Source: Nonomuraea polychroma
GTDB lineage: Bacteria; Actinomycetota; Actinomycetes; Streptosporangiales; Streptosporangiaceae
Length of the DNA stretch: 64,000 nucleotides
Reading direction: 5' to 3'
Assembly (NCBI RefSeq): GCF_004011505.1
Contig: NZ_SAUN01000001.1
Coordinates: 9,637,501-9,701,500, forward strand
Of this stretch, positions 17,689 through 27,283 are shown one piece after another (within the stretch, counting starts at the first letter, position 1; every line of letters starts with the position of its first letter). Both the position numbers and the translations under genes were made by a program. The notes under the pieces are model-generated. The model searched no databases. It saw only the letters and a list, made by a program, of their open reading frames with translations, and was not told where the DNA came from.

Positions 17689-20600
17689 CCCTCGGGACCG
17701 CGGTCTCTTTTACGTGCTTGAGGACGTCCGCGATGACGTGGACATCAGCGATATTGCAAAAGACGACGTCGGGATCCCCGAGGCGCTTGAAGGGTGGTTC
17801 ATACAGATCGCCGACGTCCAGATAGCCGTTTTTGGTTAGGGAGTCGATGATGAGCTCGATGAAGCTGTACTCGTTCGGAGAGAGGTTGCGGCCCTGCTGG
17901 AAGTCGCCGAAGGCGCGAATGGCGGCTTCGCGGCTCAGGCCGGTGATGGAGCGCAGGAAGAGGCCGAATCCTTCATGCTCCTCGGCGATCTGCTCGATGT
18001 CGGCCTCGGTGCCGAAGCCCAGGTCGAGGAAGACGCTCTTGAGCTCGTCGAGTTCGGAGCTGGTGATCTGGCGGCCGCGCAGGAGCTTTTGGACGACGAG
18101 GTTGTCGTGGTGGCTGCGTAGATAGGTGCGAACTTTCCGTTCGAACTTGGTACGGTCGGTGCCGATTTCCAGGCCTTTGAGCTCGGAGTGGGTGAGCTCG
18201 CCGAGCTCGTCTTCGAAGTCCGTGTAGACGACGGCGCGGTGCTTGGTCGGGATGAGCCGAACCAGGCCGCGGATCGTACGGCGCATGGTTTCAAGCATTG
18301 ACAGGGTGACGTCCTGCCACCAGTCGTCGCCTGCGACGTCGTTGAGGAACTCGGCGTGCCGGGCGACGACAGGGTTGTTGAGCGTGGTGGGGTCGAGCAG
18401 GTCCTCGGCGATCCGCTGAACTTGGAGCCTCAGCGCGTCATATCCCGGATCGCCGAGGAGTAGTCCAAGTTGCAGCCGCAGCGCTAGCAGGTCGAACCGT
18501 TTGGCCTCCTCGCTGGTGTCGTCGTCCTTGTAGGTCGAGGGCAGGCCGGCCAGCTTCTCCTTGAGATCGTCACGCTTCTCGGCCGTGATCTGCCTCCACG
18601 ACTCGGTGTCGAGGAACGTATCCACCTCGCGCAGGTGCTGCCGTACCTCGATGTTGTTCCGGTTCATCCCAGCAACTTCGCCTTGCAAGCGAGTGGCCAC
18701 GTCGTCGCGTACGGCGACATCACCCTCGGTCGAAGGCTGCTCCTGGTCCAGGACGTACAGCAGGTCGGCGCGCTGGGCGAACAACCGCTCGGTCAGCGAC
18801 TTCTGCGCACGCCCCTGGGTCTCGGGGATATCGGCGTTGAAGTACTCCACGTTGCGGGCCAGGTCGAAGACGAGGAACTGCTCCTTGTTCTGCCCGGGGC
18901 CGAACAGGTCCTTACACAGACGCGTACCCCGGCCGATCATCTGCCAGAACTTGGTCTTGGAGCGCACAGCTTTGGCTACGACCAGGTTCACGACCTCGGG
19001 GATGTCAATGCCGGTATCGAGCATGTCAACCGAGACCGCCATGCGCAACGCCGAGTCCTTGCGCCGGAACTGGTCGATCAGTTGCTCCGCGCCGCGCGTC
19101 TGGTGACTGATCACCCGGGCGAGCTCGCCTCCGTGCTCGGGATAGAGCATGTTGAACCGCTCGACGATGAACTCGGCGTGCCGCTGATTGCGCGCGAACA
19201 CGATCGTCTTGCCGAGCCGTTCGCCGCCGTCGACGCGGTAGCCATACGTCATGACGGTCTGGAGCATCTTGTCGATGGTGTCCTCGTTGAACAGAAACCG
19301 GTTGACCTCGTCGGCGCTGACCTCTGTCGGGGCTCCGCCCTCCTCGTTCCAGTCGAGTTCGTCCCAGCGCGCTTTCTCTTCCTCCGACAGGTCGTCGTAA
19401 CGAACGCCGCGCTGCGGGAACTTCAGCGGCACGTTGATGGTGAACGGGCCGACCAGGAATCCGTCCTCCTTGGCCTGCTCCAGGTCGTAGACGTCGGTCG
19501 GGTTGCCCTCCTCCAGGTTGAAGACCCGGTAGGTGTTGCGGTCGATCTCGTTCTTGGGGGTGGCGGTCAGCCCGACCAACAGCGCGTCGAAGTAGTCGAA
19601 GATCGCCCGGTACTTGTTGAAGATCGACCGGTGTGCCTCGTCTACGATCACCAGATCGAAGTAGCCCGGCCCGAACTTGCGTTCGCCGCTGTCGGACACG
19701 TTGTTAATCAAGTTGAGCATGGTTGGGTACGTCGAGACGTACACCCGGGCGCTGTCGTTCTTCTCCGTCAGGAGGTTGATCACAGGTGTGCCTGGCAGGT
19801 GTTGCTTGAAGGCATTGGTCGCCTGCGTCACCAATTCCTTGCGGTCGGCCAGGAACAGCACCCGCTTGATCCAGCCGGCCTTCTGCAGCAGGTCGACGAG
19901 CGCGATAGCGGTCCGGGTCTTGCCGGAGCCGGTCGCCATGACGAGGAGGGCCTGGCGCTGGTTGTTTCGGTCGAAGCGCTCCCCAACGCGACGGATGGCG
20001 CGGTTCTGGTAGTAGCGCTCGACGATCTCCTCGTTGATCGGCGTGCTGCTAAGCGCCTGCCGGGATGCGCGCCGAGCAAGCAGCGAATGCAATTCGTCCT
20101 TGGTATAGAAGCCCTGGATCGGCCGGGGCGGGTACTTGTTGCCGTCGTCCCAGATCCAGGTCTTGTAACCATTGGTATAGAAGATGACCGGACGCCTACC
20201 GAACCTGCGTTCCAGCGCGTCGGCGTACTGCCTGGCCTGCTCCTGTCCTTCTAATGGCGAGTGAGTGGTGGCCTTGGCCTCCACCAGTCCCAGCGGCCTG
20301 CCGTCGTCGTCCCACAGGACGTAGTCCACCTTGCCCTTGCCTGACGGGGTCGACGGCAGGCCGTCCACCGGGTACTCCCGGTCTTCCGCCTTGCCCAGCT
20401 GCCAGCCAGCCTCCTGGAGCAGCAAATCGATGATGTGGACCCGAGTCTCGGCCTCGTTGTAGTCGTGAGTGTCGCGCCGCTGGGCGTTGAGGAGCTTGGC
20501 GGCCTTGATCTGCTCCCGTAGCCGTTGCACTTCGGCGTCCAGGTCCTGGCTGCGTCGCCGCTCCTTGGCCAGCTCCTCCTGCTGCTCGGCGAAACGGGCA

Positions 20601-21085
20601 GCCATAGCCTGCAACTCGGCCTGCTTCTTCTGTCGTACCGAGGCGGGCTCGGGCACCGGTATTAGCGATACGTCGAAGTCGAGCCCGGACGGCGGAACGT
20701 CCGCCTCATGCTGCGCGTAGTTGCGGGCCAGCCAATACAGGACATGAAACAGCTCCGCCGTGGTTCGCGTTGCGTCTCTGCTGTGCACCTGTCTAGCCGA
20801 GTGCACCGCCAGGTTTCCCTGCCTGCGAATGACGTCCATCTTCGTCCGCAGGCTCGGACCCGCCAAGCTGACCAACGTCGGCTCGTTGATCATCGCGCTA
20901 AGGTCGCGGTGGTAGGGCTCCCGCAGCGTCTCATCGGCCTTGTACAGCCAGTTCAGCGCCAGCTCGATCGTTCGCCGCGCATAGAAGCACGACGTCCGGG
21001 GGTCGGCAATCGCTAACCGCTCCGCTCGGATGGCCTCGCGGTACAGCTCCGGCCACTCCGCCTGCAGGAACCCAAAGTTGCTCAC
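17672..21085 (-). CDS. hsdR: Type I restriction enzyme R subunit
   Basis: 1,137 aa. A DUF4145-like N-terminal region (about 1-120) and a coiled coil (about 150-200) precede the nuclease domain with D254 and E269-A-K271 (PD-(D/E)xK), then SF2 translocase motifs: Walker A ATGSGKT (384-390), VDEAHRS (481-487), TATP, and the C-terminal helicase half with IGRGTRL. This matches the EcoEI-type layout. It translocates DNA and cleaves unmethylated targets with HsdM and HsdS. It starts 45 bp after hsdS. Appears intact. Confidence 0.93.
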   Translation of the reverse strand: MSNFGFLQAEWPELYREAIRAERLAIADPRTSCFYARRTIELALNWLYKADETLREPYHRDLSAMINEPTLVSLAGPSLRTKMDVIRRQGNLAVHSARQVHSRDATRTTAELFHVLYWLARNYAQHEADVPPSGLDFDVSLIPVPEPASVRQKKQAELQAMAARFAEQQEELAKERRRSQDLDAEVQRLREQIKAAKLLNAQRRDTHDYNEAETRVHIIDLLLQEAGWQLGKAEDREYPVDGLPSTPSGKGKVDYVLWDDDGRPLGLVEAKATTHSPLEGQEQARQYADALERRFGRRPVIFYTNGYKTWIWDDGNKYPPRPIQGFYTKDELHSLLARRASRQALSSTPINEEIVERYYQNRAIRRVGERFDRNNQRQALLVMATGSGKTRTAIALVDLLQKAGWIKRVLFLADRKELVTQATNAFKQHLPGTPVINLLTEKNDSARVYVSTYPTMLNLINNVSDSGERKFGPGYFDLVIVDEAHRSIFNKYRAIFDYFDALLVGLTATPKNEIDRNTYRVFNLEEGNPTDVYDLEQAKEDGFLVGPFTINVPLKFPQRGVRYDDLSEEEKARWDELDWNEEGGAPTEVSADEVNRFLFNEDTIDKMLQTVMTYGYRVDGGERLGKTIVFARNQRHAEFIVERFNMLYPEHGGELARVISHQTRGAEQLIDQFRRKDSALRMAVSVDMLDTGIDIPEVVNLVVAKAVRSKTKFWQMIGRGTRLCKDLFGPGQNKEQFLVFDLARNVEYFNADIPETQGRAQKSLTERLFAQRADLLYVLDQEQPSTEGDVAVRDDVATRLQGEVAGMNRNNIEVRQHLREVDTFLDTESWRQITAEKRDDLKEKLAGLPSTYKDDDTSEEAKRFDLLALRLQLGLLLGDPGYDALRLQVQRIAEDLLDPTTLNNPVVARHAEFLNDVAGDDWWQDVTLSMLETMRRTIRGLVRLIPTKHRAVVYTDFEDELGELTHSELKGLEIGTDRTKFERKVRTYLRSHHDNLVVQKLLRGRQITSSELDELKSVFLDLGFGTEADIEQIAEEHEGFGLFLRSITGLSREAAIRAFGDFQQGRNLSPNEYSFIELIIDSLTKNGYLDVGDLYEPPFKRLGDPDVVFCNIADVHVIADVLKHVKETAVPRDAEAS

Positions 21086-21130
21086 GACAACCGCCCTGAC
21101 CCATCAGTACGGACAGACCTCGCAAGTCTC

Positions 21131-22303
21131 TCACAGCCTCCCGTGAAATGCGTAAGTCTCCAAGGAGGCACCAAGTTCGGCAATGCGGATAAGTTGCCGT
21201 TGCGCCTGCAGCGATCGCTCTTGAATATTTTGCAGGATGGCAACAAATTTTCGCTGTTCCCCAATGGGGATGTCCGGAATGCTGAACTCCCTAATCTGAT
21301 CGAAGTTGAGGCCAGGCTTTGTTTGCCCGTACTGCATTTGTCTAATCTGGCGCTGCCCTCCGAAAGGGAGGCTTAGATAGAAGGCGAGGAAATGTGGATC
21401 GAGCTCATCCAGGCTGGCGCGAAGGATTGCAACATGCTGACTGATATAGCTTCCATCATGCTGTTTCCCAACGGCTGCCACTCTGCCTATGAGAGATCCC
21501 GTTATGGTGAGAAGAATGTCTCCGGCAGCAACCCTTGTGCGCCGAGCTTCAGCATTGTCGGGAGCTTTTACATACACCGCATCCCGGTCTGATATTTCGT
21601 TCATGCGAACATCTAGCGATCGGATAAATCGCGACCCGGACGGCGCATAATATTTGGCCCAGCCTCGGCCGCCACTTGTAACAAAGTTCAGTCTGGACCC
21701 AAGGGGGTGCCGCGATCTTTCATTGTCCGAACCGAACATGTCTAGGAATATCGACCGGGTTAGATCGTCAAGAAGTCCGATTGTCTGTTGTCGCTTGACT
21801 TGCAGTTCGTTCGCCCGACGCAGCGTCTCCACGATCCGCTGCTGTTCCTCGATGGGAGGAATTGGAATGCTCAGTTTCTGTAGGTCGCTGATGGGGAAGT
21901 TGTCGGCAGTTGTGGCGCGAACCCACGTCAGGATTTGATCTGAACGCTCTTTTATAAAGCGTGCGAGATACTCTGGAAGGATATCCTCTGAGCAGATAAG
22001 AGCCTTCATGTCCTGATTAAGAGCGACTGGCACGCTAGCTATTGCGACCGGAACGGTGTGCTTGAGGATCCCGGAGCGCACTACTACTAGGACGCTACCT
22101 GCAGGAACCAACTTAGCAGGGCTGTTCTGGAGTCCGGATTCCGTTAGTTTTACTTGAGAATCCGATATGCGCCACGACTTCATATCTTTGGGGGTAACCC
22201 ACGGAATGCTCCCGCCATAATACTCCCCTTTATCGCGTTTGGGGGTTCCGCCGCCCACGAATTTAGCAATGGAGCCAATCGGAGCTTCTGGCCACTTCGT
22301 CAT
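21131..22303 (-). CDS. hsdS: Type I R-M specificity subunit
   Basis: 390 aa with two target-recognition domains, each followed by a conserved helix: TRD1 about 1-150 then PPIEEQQRIVETLRRANEL; TRD2 about 200-345 then IGEQRKFVAILQNIQER. The start overlaps the hsdM stop by four bases. It is clearly AT-richer than hsdM and hsdR, as expected for a specificity gene exchanged by recombination. The recognised sequence cannot be deduced from the protein alone. Confidence 0.92.
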   Translation of the reverse strand: MTKWPEAPIGSIAKFVGGGTPKRDKGEYYGGSIPWVTPKDMKSWRISDSQVKLTESGLQNSPAKLVPAGSVLVVVRSGILKHTVPVAIASVPVALNQDMKALICSEDILPEYLARFIKERSDQILTWVRATTADNFPISDLQKLSIPIPPIEEQQRIVETLRRANELQVKRQQTIGLLDDLTRSIFLDMFGSDNERSRHPLGSRLNFVTSGGRGWAKYYAPSGSRFIRSLDVRMNEISDRDAVYVKAPDNAEARRTRVAAGDILLTITGSLIGRVAAVGKQHDGSYISQHVAILRASLDELDPHFLAFYLSLPFGGQRQIRQMQYGQTKPGLNFDQIREFSIPDIPIGEQRKFVAILQNIQERSLQAQRQLIRIAELGASLETYAFHGRL

Positions 22304-23829
22304 TTCAGGCCCGCCTTCAGGATGGAGAGGCCGGACTGAATTTCGGATTCGATGTTTTCGATATCGGCGATGATATCCAAAGGTGGGCGATGCGTGACCT
22401 CCTCGTGGAGGACCTCCTTGTAGCGATTGAGGCTGAGGTCATAGTTCTGGGCAACGATGTCGGCCTTGGGGACAATGAAACTCTGCGCGGTGCGGGGCCG
22501 CTCCTGCTCGGAGCCGTCGCGGCGGCCCCAACGGGCAAGAATGTCGGGAAGGTTGTTCATTTCGTGGTCGGCCTCGTTCAGGGCGACCTTGGGGCGTGGC
22601 CCTTGCTTCTCCTCGGGGAGTAGCGGCGTTCGCTTGTCGTCGAGACTGTAGCCGTCAGCGGTGAGGTCGTAGAACCACACGTTATCGGTGCCGCCCGCGC
22701 TGGTCTTGGTAAAGCAGAGGATGGCGGTAGATACCCCGGCGTATGGCCTGAACACACCCGACGGCAGCTTGACAATGGCGTCGAGTTTGTGGTCCTCGAC
22801 CAGGATCTTGCGTAGACCTACGTGGGCCTTAGTGGAGCCGAACAGTACCCCGTCCGGGACGATGACGGCAGCCCGACCGCCGGGCTTGAGCAGCCGCAGG
22901 AACAGGACCAAAAACAGCAGTTCGGTCTTCTTGGTCTTGACAACCTGGAGCAGGTCCTCGGCTGTGGTTTCGAAGTCGAGGCTACCCGCGAATGGTGGGT
23001 TGGCCAGGATCAAGGAGTACCGCTCGGTCTCGTCTGCGACATTCTGGGCCAGAGAGTCGCGGTAACGGATGTCGGGCTGTTCGACCTCGTGCAGCAGCAT
23101 GTTCATGCTGGCGATCCGGAGCATGGTGGAATCGAAGTCGAACCCGTGGAACATGCTGTTGTGGAAGTGTCGCTGCTGGTTGCGCTCCAGCAGGGTCTCG
23201 GAGTGCTCGCGCTGGACGTACTCGGCCCCGGCCACCAAGAACCCTGCGGTCCCGCAGGCCGGGTCACAGATCTCATCTCCGGGGCTCGGGTTCATCATCT
23301 CGACCATGAGCTGGATGATGTGCCGAGGGGTACGGAACTGGCCGTTCTGCCCAGCTGTGGCGATCTTACTGAGCATGTATTCGTACAGGTCGCCCTTGAC
23401 GTCCCCCTGATCGAGGGGCAGTTCGGCCAGTATGTCTACGGCCTTGGTGAGCAGGTTCGGCGTGGGGATGGTGAATCGGGCGTCCTTCATGTGGTGGGAG
23501 TAGGTGGACTCCTTGCCACCGAGCTCTCGCAACCATGGAAATACCCGGTCGGCGACGGTCTTGTACATTTGGTCCGGCTGCTTCTCGGTGAACACCGACC
23601 AGCGCAGGTCCCTTGTATCGGCCGTGTAGATCGGGTTCTCTATCGGCTCACCGGTAAGGTTGGCCCTACGCTCCTTGCTGGTCTGGATGCCATCCAACCG
23701 CTTGATGAACATCAGGTAGGTGATCTGCTCGATCACTTCCATGGGGTTGGAGATCCCGCCGGACCAGAAAGCGTCCCACAACTTGTCGATCTTGCTGCGT
23801 AGCTCGCCCGTAATCACGCTGCGGAGCAT
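22300..23829 (-). CDS. hsdM: Type I R-M DNA methyltransferase subunit
   Basis: 509 aa. N-terminal helical domain (IDKLWDAFWSGG, EVIEQITYLMFIKRLD), then the N6-adenine methyltransferase core with SAM-binding DPACGTAGF (189-197) and catalytic NPPF (277-280). First gene of the hsdM-hsdS-hsdR operon. An internal GTG (residue 5) is an alternative start. Confidence 0.94.
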   Translation of the reverse strand: MLRSVITGELRSKIDKLWDAFWSGGISNPMEVIEQITYLMFIKRLDGIQTSKERRANLTGEPIENPIYTADTRDLRWSVFTEKQPDQMYKTVADRVFPWLRELGGKESTYSHHMKDARFTIPTPNLLTKAVDILAELPLDQGDVKGDLYEYMLSKIATAGQNGQFRTPRHIIQLMVEMMNPSPGDEICDPACGTAGFLVAGAEYVQREHSETLLERNQQRHFHNSMFHGFDFDSTMLRIASMNMLLHEVEQPDIRYRDSLAQNVADETERYSLILANPPFAGSLDFETTAEDLLQVVKTKKTELLFLVLFLRLLKPGGRAAVIVPDGVLFGSTKAHVGLRKILVEDHKLDAIVKLPSGVFRPYAGVSTAILCFTKTSAGGTDNVWFYDLTADGYSLDDKRTPLLPEEKQGPRPKVALNEADHEMNNLPDILARWGRRDGSEQERPRTAQSFIVPKADIVAQNYDLSLNRYKEVLHEEVTHRPPLDIIADIENIESEIQSGLSILKAGLK

Positions 23830-24297
23830 AGTGCAGGCCAGTCACAACAGACGGGTTGTTCCCGGCCCTGCCGGTCCCGCCTTGCTTGCCGCTCCTCGGT
23901 TCAGGCGGGCTTAAGATCCTTTCATTCGCACCAGGCATGGTCGGCATCTCCTCATGTGGCATGAGCAGCCGCGCCGGACCGGACGCCTGGATCAATTCGC
24001 GTTCGCGTGCGAGCATTCCGGTGACCTTCCCCCTGCTTGGTTGTCGTATCCGCACTCGCCTTGGCGAGCTTGACCGCTTCGTCCTGATCGCTGTCCTTGC
24101 CGCGGTGCTTTCCAACCGTCTAAGCCCCCCTCTTCTGCGGCTGGGAGCGCGCGGGCGGCGCCGGTCGGGACCGGCCGAAGAGCCGCAGCCCGGCCGGCGG
24201 ACCGACCAGCGCGCGATGCGGGCCGCGAAGCGGGCCGCCTTGATGATGTGTAGAGAAGTTGCTTTCTGATCTTGCTTGATGACAGTTCGTTGCTGGT
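23830..24297. other. Upstream region of hsd operon with nested inverted repeats
   Basis: No supported gene. A strong nested structure: CTGCGGCT (24,135-24,142) pairs with AGCCGCAG (24,181-24,188) and encloses GCCGGTC-GG-GACCGGC (24,160-24,175). It may end transcription of the upstream regulator gene or be a repeat element; no T-run follows. Confidence 0.5.
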
Positions 24298-25032
24298 TCA
24301 GCCGTCATGCCGGTAGGGCTGGCTGGTGTCCCATACGCGTTTGAAGCAGGTGAGGTATGTCCTTGCTGGGCCGTGGGCGTCGGTGTGGTGGAGGTGCATG
24401 ACGGGGGCGTCGGCTGCTGGGGTTGCGTAGGCGTGTGTGTTGACGAGGAGGTCGTCGTCGGCTCGGTAGATCGAGCTGTAGAGCACGGTGTGGTGTAGCC
24501 GGATCTCGATGCCTTCGTCGGCCATGAGGGGGCGGTAGAGGGCGAGTGCGTTGCGGATTCGTGCGGACATGACGTCGGGGCCGATGCCTTCGTCGGTTCC
24601 TCGGGTGGCCACCTCGGGGCTGGTGGGGTCGCCAAGGAGGATACGGACGTTGACGCCCACGCTGGCGCGGTCGGCGAGGATGTGGAGAAGTCCGGGGTCC
24701 TCGGCGATGAACAGAGCGCTATAAGCCAGGATGCCTATGTTCTCGTTGGCGCTCTGGAAGAGGTCGCGCCAGACGGGGTGTGGGACGGCCCAGCGGTGTG
24801 GGTAGACGGCTTGGACCTCGGTGGAGAGGGCTCGCTGTCGTGGGGCGACTTGGGGCCAGAGGTCTGCTTCGTCGACGTGGAGGAGGTCGGCGACGGCCCA
24901 GCGGTGGCGTGGGTAGGGGATGCGGCCTTTGAGCCAGCGGTGGACGGTTTTGGGGTCGACGGCGAGTGCTGCGGCGAGGTCTGTTGGCTGGAGGCGGGCG
25001 GTGGCCAGGGCGTGGCGGAGGTTGTCGTTCAT
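24298..25032 (-). CDS. XRE-type regulator with DUF5919/PLD-like C-terminal domain
   Basis: About 244 aa. N-terminal HTH (LQPTDLAAALAVDPKTVHRWL) followed by a domain with YPHRWAVPHPVWRDLF, ILAYSALFI, VRILLGDP and IRNALALYRPL, common in actinobacterial HTH proteins annotated DUF5919 and distantly like phospholipase-D folds. ATG 25,032 has GAGGAG upstream; the longer open frame to 25,479 is not used. It is divergent from the gene at 25,189. A broken paralogue is at 28,450-29,188. Role probably regulatory; no ligand known. Confidence 0.75.
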   Translation of the reverse strand: MNDNLRHALATARLQPTDLAAALAVDPKTVHRWLKGRIPYPRHRWAVADLLHVDEADLWPQVAPRQRALSTEVQAVYPHRWAVPHPVWRDLFQSANENIGILAYSALFIAEDPGLLHILADRASVGVNVRILLGDPTSPEVATRGTDEGIGPDVMSARIRNALALYRPLMADEGIEIRLHHTVLYSSIYRADDDLLVNTHAYATPAADAPVMHLHHTDAHGPARTYLTCFKRVWDTSQPYRHDG

Positions 25033-25188
25033 GAGGGTCGCCTGCTCCTCTCGGAAGCCGTCCTTGCCTGGGACGTTAACACGAGACGTCCCTAGACGTC
25101 CCTGGGTTGCGGTGTTCCGGCCCCCTGCTGTGGAGCGACGCTCGAACGCGAACAGAGACCGGACGTATCCGCAGTCAGGAGAGTGAGC

Positions 25189-25542
25189 ATGCGGACGAGT
25201 CAGAGCGTCAAGGAGCAGCAGAGGGCGTACGCGCAGCGGTTGCTGACCGCGCTGCGCGAGGAACTGGCCCTGCGTGACGTCCCGGCGGTGCTGGTGGTGG
25301 CCGAGGACGGGCGGCCGGCTCTCGATGTGACCGACAGCCGGTGCAGGATGCGGCGGGTGTTCGTGCAGCTGCCGTTCTGCTGGTTCTACTGGGGCGACCA
25401 GAGCGACGAGCGGGTGTCGTTCCTGAAGATGCCGATAGCGGTGGACCGGATCGAGCAGGCCGCGCGGGAAGGGTGGCACGAGGGCGAGCAGGGCGAGCTC
25501 AGCATCGACCTGGACAAGATCGTCGATGCCTACCGCGGCTGA
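25189..25542 (+). CDS. Small conserved hypothetical protein
   Basis: 117 aa, soluble, with a Trp-rich centre (FCWFYWGDQSDERV). AGGAG lies seven bases before the ATG; a GTG six bases earlier is less likely. The 3' end overlaps the double-HTH GntR gene by 17 bp, so they are probably co-transcribed. Such genes occur beside GntR regulators in actinobacterial mobile elements; function unknown. Confidence 0.6.
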   Translation: MRTSQSVKEQQRAYAQRLLTALREELALRDVPAVLVVAEDGRPALDVTDSRCRMRRVFVQLPFCWFYWGDQSDERVSFLKMPIAVDRIEQAAREGWHEGEQGELSIDLDKIVDAYRG

Positions 25543-26008
25543 TCCGGTGGCCGCCGGAAAGTGGCTGACTGGAGGCCGGGTCTACACCCAGATCGCGGAC
25601 CGGCTCCGCGAGCAGATCGCCACGGGAGCGTTCCGGCCGGGCGAGGCGCTGCCGTCTGAAGCGGCGCTGTGCGAGAAGTTCGGAGTGGCGCGCAACACCG
25701 TACGGCGTGGCCTGGCGCTCCTGGAAGGCGAAGGGCTGGTCAGGACCGTTCCCTCTAAGGGGCGGATCGTGACCGTGGCCGGCGGGCAGGCCGCCCCGTA
25801 TCGCTATCAGGTGATCGCCGCCGAGCTGCGTGCCCGGATCGAGGACGGGCAGTTGCCGCCCGGCGGGGCGCTGCCGAGCGAGGCTGACCTGCGGCGGCAT
25901 TACGCCGCCTCGCGTAACACGGTGCGGCAGGCGCTTGCCGTGCTGGAGCGTGACGGCCTGGTCGTGGCCGAGCATGGGCGGGGCCGGTTTGTAAGCCGTT
26001 CCGAGTGA
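25526..26008 (+). CDS. GntR-type regulator with two tandem winged helices
   Basis: 160 aa made almost entirely of two GntR DNA-binding domains: residues about 19-80 (YTQIADRLREQIATGAFRPG, LPSEAALCEKFGVARNTVRR) and about 93-157 (YQVIAAELRARIEDGQLPPG, LPSEADLRRHYAASRNTVRQ). There is no ligand-binding domain, unlike ordinary GntR proteins, which carry one HTH plus an effector domain. It probably binds an extended or paired operator as a monomer. It overlaps the upstream small gene. Confidence 0.85.
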   Translation: MPTAADPVAAGKWLTGGRVYTQIADRLREQIATGAFRPGEALPSEAALCEKFGVARNTVRRGLALLEGEGLVRTVPSKGRIVTVAGGQAAPYRYQVIAAELRARIEDGQLPPGGALPSEADLRRHYAASRNTVRQALAVLERDGLVVAEHGRGRFVSRSE

Positions 26009-26066
26009 GACGTCTTGAGACGTCCCGCCTTGCCCTCTAGATCCGGCCAGGCCCGGCACGCCTATC

Positions 26067-26627
26067 GTGAGCGATGTGGGACAAGCTGAATGGGCGCGCG
26101 ACCTGGCCGAAAACCTCCTAGCCGAGACCCTGCCACGACGGTGGGCGCACACACAGGGCGTCGCGCAGAGGGCCGCGTCGTTGGCTCCGATCCTCGGCGA
26201 GGAGACCGACACCCTGATCGCGGCCGCGTATCTCCACGACGTCGGCTATGCCCCTGATCTGGTCGACACCGGGTTCCATCCACTGGATGGCGCCCGCTAC
26301 CTGCGCGATGTCGCCAAGGCCGATGACACGCTGTGCCGCCTGGTCGCGCACCACTCGTGCGCGGTGAACGAGGCGCTGGAACGCAAGCTCTTCGATGCGC
26401 TTACGGCCGAGTTCGACGAGGAACGCCCAGAACTGGTGGAGGCGCTGACCTACTGCGACATGACCACCGATCCCGATGGCACCCATCTCGACGTCACCTA
26501 GCGCCTTGCCGAGATCCACACACGCTACGGTCCCGAGCATCTCGTCTCGCGGTCGATCACGGCGTCGACGCCGTGCATCCTGGCCGCGGTCCGTGCCGTA
26601 GAGGCGGCGTTGAGCGCTCGGACATGA
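26067..26627 (+). pseudogene. HD-domain phosphohydrolase with in-frame amber stop
   Basis: HD-superfamily signature: RRWAHTQGVAQRA, AAYLHDVGYAP (metal-binding HD) and LVAHHSCA. The frame is interrupted by TAG at 26,499-26,501 after DGTHLDVT, yet continues in the same frame with RLAEIHTRYGPEHLVSRSI to TGA at 26,625-26,627, where full-length homologues normally end. So a single nonsense mutation shortens a protein of about 186 aa to 144. The HD core is kept and might still fold. Likely a metal-dependent nucleotide or phosphate hydrolase. Confidence 0.7.
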
Positions 26628-26634
26628 TGGCCTG

Positions 26635-27282
26635 ATGCGCCTGCCGATTCCGCCGGATGATCAGATGATGGCGCTCGCCAAGCGCTATGTCAGCCCCGGC
26701 ATGGGCAATGTCCGCCGCTACCTCAAGCTGCTGCACGGAAACTTCCTCACACTGCCGACGCCGGCGTTCCTCTGGTTCGCCCGGTCGCTGGCCAGGGATG
26801 CGCGGAACATCGCGGACGACGATCTGCGGGTCCTGCTGGACAGCGAGTGGCGGGCCCGGCTGACGGCGGCCTGGTTGATCGGCATGGACCGGCGCACACA
26901 GTTCCGCGAGGAGCTCGGCGAACTGCTCTTGGAGAGCGAACTCCTCTACGCCGGCCAGGGGTACTGCTTCGCGCTGGCCCGCTTCGGTGAAGAGCGCGAC
27001 GCGGAGATCCTCACGGCGTACCTGGATCGCTGGCTGCCGGAGACGTCCTGGCCCTACAACCAGGACGATGCGATGGGGGCTCTCCTCTACCTGGACGAGT
27101 TGCACTCGGCAGAGCGCTCAGCTCGCTTCCTCATCCCCGGCGGCCTGTGGCAGAGCTCGGCCGTGGCGGACGTAGACCCTGCCGGCCAGAAGGAATACAT
27201 AGGCCTGATCTGCGAGTTCGCTGCAAGCTGTATGAGCGGTAACCTCGCTCGCTGGCTTCCGAAGAGACGGCACGCCCAATGA
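26635..27282 (+). CDS. DUF6000-family protein
   Basis: 215 aa, soluble, with DSEWRARLTAAWLIG and AGQGYCFALARFG, which I recognise from the actinobacterial DUF6000 family. It begins eight bases after the full-length end of the HD gene. Function unknown; the family is common beside regulators and small enzymes in actinobacterial accessory regions. Confidence 0.65.
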   Translation: MRLPIPPDDQMMALAKRYVSPGMGNVRRYLKLLHGNFLTLPTPAFLWFARSLARDARNIADDDLRVLLDSEWRARLTAAWLIGMDRRTQFREELGELLLESELLYAGQGYCFALARFGEERDAEILTAYLDRWLPETSWPYNQDDAMGALLYLDELHSAERSARFLIPGGLWQSSAVADVDPAGQKEYIGLICEFAASCMSGNLARWLPKRRHAQ

Positions 27283-27283
27283 T

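Noticed and set aside
18635..20254. 539-codon plus-strand ORF opposite hsdR
   Set aside because: Antisense shadow of hsdR; Val/Asp/Leu-rich composition and no domain.
13490..24297. A novel multi-gene defence system made of retron plus hsd genes acting together
   Set aside because: The two are on opposite strands and separated by 0.8 kb of remnants; they look like independent systems sharing an island.
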